35,486 bases of DNA from Pseudomonadota bacterium (lineage in GTDB: Bacteria > Myxococcota > UBA9042 > PHBI01). The stretch spans positions 1-35,486 of the forward strand of contig SXIE01000134.1 of NCBI GenBank assembly GCA_005772945.1, in the 5' to 3' direction. Below the pieces are notes generated by a model that did no database searches, had not been told where the DNA came from, and saw nothing but the letters and a program-made list of their open reading frames with translations. The translations under genes and the position numbers were made by a program. Positions 31,503 through 35,486 of the stretch are shown one piece after another (within the stretch, counting starts at the first letter, position 1; each line of letters opens with the position of its first letter).

Positions 31503-32470
31503 TCTACCACTCAGAGGGCTGCGAAGAAGAGGAACCCACGCTTCCCCGGCTTGAAACTTTCGCGGGCACACCGGGCCGAGCTCGAGGCGCTGAAGGCCGA
31601 GAAGGCGATGCCCGTTCGTCTCTGGAAGCGGGTTCGGGCCCTCGAGCTCCTCGACGAGGGCTGGGCCCCGACCTTGGCGGCGGCAGCGCTCCGGACGTAT
31701 CGCCGAGAGATCCGCCGGATCGGATGGAGGTATCTGGAAGGCGGCCTGGCACATAGCTTGACGGATGAGCCACGCCCCAAGCCGCAACCAATGCTCTCGA
31801 CATCACAGCGCGCCGCGTTGACCGCGATGGTCTGCGGATCACCGCCGGAGGGGGGTGCGCGCTGGTCCGTCCGGCTCATCGCCGAGGAGGCCGTGAGCCG
31901 GGCGGTCGTTGCCAAGATAGGACGAGAAACCATTCGCCGGTTCCTTGCCAGCCACGACCTCAAACCGTGGCGGGAAAAGAAATGTGGTGCGTGCCTGAGG
32001 TCACTCCCGAGTACATCGAGCGGATGGAGGACGTGCTCGAAGTCTTGGAGCGCCCAGTTGACCCCAAGGAGCCAGTTGTCGCATTGGATGAGCGCCCCGT
32101 GGTCCTCCACGACAACGCCCGCGACGCAACGCCGATGCGCCGGGGTCGTCCACGGCGCCGCGACTACGAATATGTTCGCCGCGGAACGGCCAACGTCTTT
32201 TGCATCGTCGAGCCCAAGGTCGGCCGCCACATGTCCCACGCCACGACCAACCGAAAGGCGCCGCAATTCGCCGAAGCGCTGCGCCGGATCAGCAAGGCCT
32301 ACCCCAAGGCCCACACCATCCATCTCATCATGGACAACCTGAACACGCACTGCGAGCGGTCCCTCATCAAGGCGTTTGGAAACAAGCGTGGCAGCAGCCT
32401 ATGCCAGCGTTTCACCGCGCACGACACCCCGAAGCACGCGAGTTGGCTCGACCCCGCTGAGCTCGAAGCG
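31503..32470 (+). mobile_element. IS630-family element remnant
   Basis: Only the transposase coding part is recognisable, and the base composition here is visibly less GC-rich than its neighbours. I could not define terminal inverted repeats or TA target duplications. The element ends abruptly inside the transposase C-terminus, just before the lipoprotein gene at 32559. Confidence 0.7.
31503..32470 (+). pseudogene. IS630-family transposase, frameshifted and truncated
   Basis: The N-terminal part is in one frame from about 31503 (only a TTG at 31551 could start it): LELLDEGWAPTLAAAAL helix-turn-helix region, RETIRRFLASHDLKPWREK. At about 31977-31984 (GAAAAGAAATG) the homology continues in the -1 frame: MWCVPEVTPEYIERMEDVLEV, VALDERPVVL (first Asp), HLIMDNLNTH (second Asp) and TPKHASWLDPAELE (Glu), the DDE triad. 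After about 32470 similarity stops, so roughly 50-60 residues of the usual C-terminus are missing. The frame change could be programmed slippage or a lost base; with the truncation the copy is probably inactive. Confidence 0.8.
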
Positions 32471-32558
32471 AGCGCCCCATCGATCGCACCCGCGACCCGG
32501 GCACGTGTGCACGAAATGCTTCGATTCTGTCATAGTGTCCGCCGAACTGGGGGACCGC

Positions 32559-34790
32559 ATGCGCGCGAGAATCGTCACAACCGCCTTCATCGCCGCTATC
32601 GCCGGCTGTGGGAGCGACAACGCCCGGACCGCGGATTCCGATACGTCCGAGACGTCCCAAGACACCGCGTTGGAGACGTCCGTTCCCACCGAAGTCGTCG
32701 ATGCGGTCGACGGTGTCGAAGTCGTCGATGCGGCTGACGTGGTCGACGCCGCCGAAGTCGCCGAAACGGCCGCGCCGATGACGCTGACGGCGATCCCCCC
32801 GACGATCGTCGCTCCGTTGGGTGGATCCATGGTCGTCGTGACGGGCACCGGGCTGGAGGGTCTGACGGCGCTCACGATCGGCGGCGTGGCGGCGACCGAG
32901 GTGCGGTCGGTCAGCGCGACCGAGGTCCGCGCACGCTCGGGCGCGGTCGCATCCGCGAGCGGGCTGGACGTCGTGGCGACGCGCGGTGACGTGCAGGCGA
33001 CGCTGGCGGGTGCGGTCGATGCATGGAGTCCCGTCGAGATCGCCGAGGCGCGGGTCTTCGATGCGGCGTCAGGGATTCGTGGCGACGAGGTCCTTTCCAC
33101 CTATGAATGGCAGCGGCTGACGACCGAGATCGCGCCCGACTGGAAGGGGCGCGATGGGGTGACTGTCACCTGGTTTCCCAAGACCGAGCAGTTCTGGATG
33201 GTCGGCGGGTGGAACCCGTTCCCGCAGCCCGACGGCTACCCGAGCGCGCCCAATATCTCCCCCAACGAGACCACGACGAACGAGGTGTGGTCGAGCCCCG
33301 ACGGCGCGACGTGGACCCAGGTGTTGCCGCACCTGCATGATCAATTCGAGCCGCGCCACACGCACGGGACAGTCGCCTGGCATGACAAGCTCTGGGTGGT
33401 CGGCGGCGACACCCACCTCAACCACTACAACCACGATGTCCTCTCGAGCGTGGATGGCGCAAATTGGGTCGTCGAGGTGGCGGATCCTCCCTGGCCGAAG
33501 CGCGCCTTCTCGGTGATGGGCGTGTACGACGACAAGCTCTGGTTGTTCGGCGGGGCCGAGTTCATGCTGTGGGACAAGGGTCGAACCCTGAATGACCTCT
33601 GGCGCTCGTCGGACGGCGTGACCTGGGAAGAGGTGGCCGGCCATGCCGATGACGACGACCCCGCCGTCGGAGTCACGCGGCCGTCCGGGCGCGGGGCCGT
33701 CCAACATCTCGTGGAGTTCAAGGGACGCATGTGGCTCATCGGCGGCGGCCGCTACCGGGAGTGGGAGCCCGGGAGCGAGCACTTCGCCGAGGTCTGGTCG
33801 ACCGCAGATGGCGTCACCTGGACCAAGCACGCGGATCCACCGTGGCTCGGCAAGCACTGGGCCGACGTCAAGGTGTGGGATGACAAGCTCTGGTTCCTTT
33901 TTGGGCACAGCCCGCATCTCGGTAACTCGAACGACGTCTGGTTCTCGGACGACGGCGACCACTGGACGGCGCTTCCGCCAGACCAGAACATTCATCCCGG
34001 AGATCACGCCCAGGGCATCGCCGTCACCGAGGACTTCATCCTCCATGCGGGTGGCAACGGGGCCTGGGCCAATGGGGCTCCACCGGGCGCACGGGAGATC
34101 CAGTCGACGTGGCGACTCAAGCGCTTCCGGGGCACGGCCGTCGAGCGCTGGACCGAGCGGGGCGCGGGTCAGCGGGTGCTCTCGGCGACCGGGGCGGCGC
34201 GGCCCGTCTACGCGCCGGACGCCTTGGGGCCGGGCATGCCGGGCGTGCAATTCGATGGGTCGAAGGCGACGCTCACGCTGGCGAGCGCCGACATGCAACC
34301 CGACGGACGGTCGGTGTTCTGGGTCGGCCGATCCCCCTGGATGCCAACACCGGTCGAGTGGGAGCCCGTGGCCGCGTACAACGCCCTCTGGACAGTCGTC
34401 GGCGACGAGGCCGACGCCCACAGCTGCGCGGTCGGTCTGGGCGCCGGGACGTTGTTCTATACCAGTGCGAGCGGCGGCGGCTGGCAGAGCCACGAGGTCG
34501 GATCCGACCTCCAGGTGGCCACGGGCGAGGTCCGATTCGTCGGGGTCACGCACGCGCTTGACGGGACCATCCAGAGCTACATCGACGGCGCGCCGGTCGG
34601 AGCGCCAGTGGTGCATGGCTACTATGCGCTCAATGGGTGGAGCCGCGTCGGGTCCTCGGGGTACGGATCGGTCGAAACCACGGGCTACCCGGGTGCACTC
34701 GGAGCGGTGATCGTCGTGCCGGGGGCGATCGACGCGAGCGTGGTCGCACGGATCCACGAGTGGGCGCGCGGGCGCTTCGGAGTGCGGTGA
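32559..34790 (+). CDS. Large IPT/TIG, kelch-like and LamG-like lipoprotein
   Basis: 743 aa from ATG 32559; longer in-frame starts (GTG 32535, ATG 32376) run into the IS remnant. Lipobox AAIAGC gives Cys17. Residues 25-70 are an acidic Val-Asp-Ala repeat linker. Residues 72-155 form an IPT/TIG domain (LTAIPPTIVAPLGGSMVVVTGTG). Residues about 170-510 hold kelch- or BNR-like blades repeating D-x-LW-x-x-GG and VW-S-x-DG-x-x-W. The C-terminal 220 residues resemble a concanavalin/LamG fold (GVQFDGSKATLTLASADM, IDGAPVG). It is probably a surface carbohydrate- or matrix-binding protein. Its promoter may have been affected by the IS insertion directly upstream. Confidence 0.85.
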   Translation: MRARIVTTAFIAAIAGCGSDNARTADSDTSETSQDTALETSVPTEVVDAVDGVEVVDAADVVDAAEVAETAAPMTLTAIPPTIVAPLGGSMVVVTGTGLEGLTALTIGGVAATEVRSVSATEVRARSGAVASASGLDVVATRGDVQATLAGAVDAWSPVEIAEARVFDAASGIRGDEVLSTYEWQRLTTEIAPDWKGRDGVTVTWFPKTEQFWMVGGWNPFPQPDGYPSAPNISPNETTTNEVWSSPDGATWTQVLPHLHDQFEPRHTHGTVAWHDKLWVVGGDTHLNHYNHDVLSSVDGANWVVEVADPPWPKRAFSVMGVYDDKLWLFGGAEFMLWDKGRTLNDLWRSSDGVTWEEVAGHADDDDPAVGVTRPSGRGAVQHLVEFKGRMWLIGGGRYREWEPGSEHFAEVWSTADGVTWTKHADPPWLGKHWADVKVWDDKLWFLFGHSPHLGNSNDVWFSDDGDHWTALPPDQNIHPGDHAQGIAVTEDFILHAGGNGAWANGAPPGAREIQSTWRLKRFRGTAVERWTERGAGQRVLSATGAARPVYAPDALGPGMPGVQFDGSKATLTLASADMQPDGRSVFWVGRSPWMPTPVEWEPVAAYNALWTVVGDEADAHSCAVGLGAGTLFYTSASGGGWQSHEVGSDLQVATGEVRFVGVTHALDGTIQSYIDGAPVGAPVVHGYYALNGWSRVGSSGYGSVETTGYPGALGAVIVVPGAIDASVVARIHEWARGRFGVR

Positions 34791-34904
34791 GGGCGGCCAG
34801 TCGTCGAACGCGAAGTCGACGCGAAACGCGCCGGACTCCTCGGCCCAAGAGCGGCGCCCGGCCAGGGGCGTGGGCCAAGCGCCCTCTCATCCCGAATCAC
34901 GCCC

Positions 34905-35486
34905 TCAAGGCAGGCCGCGCGCCGCGCGACACATCTTGGTGTAGAGGTCGCGAAAGAGGTTGCGTGGGTCCGTGATCGCCTTGACCTGGTCGTAATTGGA
35001 CTTGTTCCAGATGCTCCAGAACTCGGCTTCGCTGTAGTAGTTGTGGGCGATGAGGGTCTTGATGCCGCCGACACGCACGAGCGCTTCCTCGATGAGCTTG
35101 TGAAGGTTCCGGCCGTCGCGCTGCTTCATGCCGTAGATCGCGAGATCCACGAAGAGCTCGTCGCGCATGCCCTCGTAGAACGCGGGCGCGATCCACTCGT
35201 AGTTGCGGACGCGCCGATAGGGCACGCACCAGAGAGGAAAGAAGTCGAGCTCGCGATAGTACCAGTCGAAAAACGCTGGCACTTTCGAATGTGGCAAGAA
35301 GAGATCGAGCGTGACGGTCGGCCGATCGGCCGGAAGGGCCCATCGCAAGCGTTCCGCAAGCCACAGCATCTGGGTCGAGCGGACGAATTTGCCAAAAAGC
35401 AGCCGCCCGAGAAACGAGCTCGGACGCACATTCGTCACGCCGCGATCGTAGCGGAAGAAGTAGTCCGGCGTCGTCAGGTAGTCCTC
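34905..35486 (-). CDS. FAD-linked oxidase, DHCR24-like C-terminus (partial)
   Basis: The frame is open through the right edge, so at least 193 C-terminal residues are seen and the FAD-binding N-terminus lies outside; the GTG at 35438 is not a true start. The segments LDLFLPHSKVPAFFDWYYRELDFFPLWCVPYRR, DELFVDLAIYGM, YYSEAEFWSIWN and LYTKMCRAAR align in order with the end of delta-24-sterol reductase (DHCR24/DIMINUTO). The protein is therefore probably an FAD oxidoreductase of the vanillyl-alcohol-oxidase superfamily. Whether it acts on sterols cannot be told. It is convergent with the lipoprotein gene; the gap 34791-34904 shows only a weak hairpin. Confidence 0.8.
   Translation of the reverse strand, partial: EDYLTTPDYFFRYDRGVTNVRPSSFLGRLLFGKFVRSTQMLWLAERLRWALPADRPTVTLDLFLPHSKVPAFFDWYYRELDFFPLWCVPYRRVRNYEWIAPAFYEGMRDELFVDLAIYGMKQRDGRNLHKLIEEALVRVGGIKTLIAHNYYSEAEFWSIWNKSNYDQVKAITDPRNLFRDLYTKMCRAARGLP

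Noticed and set aside
31971..31984. Programmed -1 frameshift site in the transposase
   Set aside because: The A-rich stretch is suggestive, but it is not a canonical X-XXY-YYZ heptamer in the zero frame and the copy is truncated, so a random lost base explains it equally well.
34865..34885. Hairpin GGGCG/CGCCC between convergent genes as a terminator
   Set aside because: The stem is only 5 bp plus wobbles and no T-run follows on either strand.

Overview
The window is a very GC-rich stretch of bacterial chromosome whose genes read almost entirely in G/C-ending codons. Many products are lipoproteins or exported proteins built from Cys-rich repeats, thrombospondin-3-like Asp-rich segments, MopE-type CNGxDDDCDG motifs and IPT/TIG plus kelch-like modules. 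Together with a TPR protein carrying a sigma-54-activator-like domain, this suggests a member of the Myxococcota (former Deltaproteobacteria). That is inference from gene style; no rRNA or marker gene is present. I saw no tRNA, rRNA or CRISPR array, and no gap between genes exceeds about 300 bases.

Layout. 1-2124 (-): start of a TPR protein with a degenerate sigma-54-activator-like AAA+ domain, cut by the left edge. 2263-3054 (+): RluA-type pseudouridine synthase. 3275-3880 (+): free-standing LeuA-type regulatory domain. 3971-6802 (+): tightly packed HAD phosphatase, organophosphate-antiporter-like MFS protein and Cys-repeat lipoprotein, followed by a porin-like barrel (6961-8118); this reads as a possible phosphate-ester uptake unit. 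8157-9437 (-) and 9665-11896 (+) are divergent: a secreted protein of unknown function and a large lipase-like lipoprotein. 11904-14687 (-): a small secreted protein and an EF-hand membrane protein. 14887-15234 (+): blue-copper (cupredoxin) protein with a near-consensus promoter.

15386-17622 (-): HMG-CoA-lyase-like protein lacking the usual catalytic Cys, translationally coupled to a serine beta-lactamase-fold hydrolase; repeats and a palindrome lie in the promoter region. 17757-19343 (-): M15-type metallopeptidase split by a long helical insert. 19488-20390 (+): NmrA-like NAD(P)-binding protein, possibly leaderless. 20619-29723: a block of surface proteins, mainly minus strand, including a lipoprotein with ten tandem 6-Cys repeats, a protein with five DCGG repeats and four MopE motifs, a lipoprotein with a duplicated CxxxC domain, and an outer-membrane barrel. 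29967-31426 (+): YebC-family protein overlapping a spermidine-synthase-like methyltransferase fold. About 31503-32470: decayed IS630-family transposase. 32559-34790 (+): large IPT/kelch/LamG-like lipoprotein starting just beyond the IS remnant. 34905-35486 (-): C-terminal part of an FAD-linked oxidase resembling DHCR24, cut by the right edge.

The most unusual items are the degenerate AAA+ domain, the exactly duplicated four-Cys lipoprotein, the Cys-to-Gln HMG-CoA-lyase relative, the M15 peptidase with a roughly 270-residue insert, a hairpin sequestering the HAD ribosome-binding site, and a 19-bp palindrome over a putative promoter. I did not find a clearly new multi-gene system such as a defence island; the best candidates for one are the phosphate-ester unit and the Cys-rich lipoprotein block.
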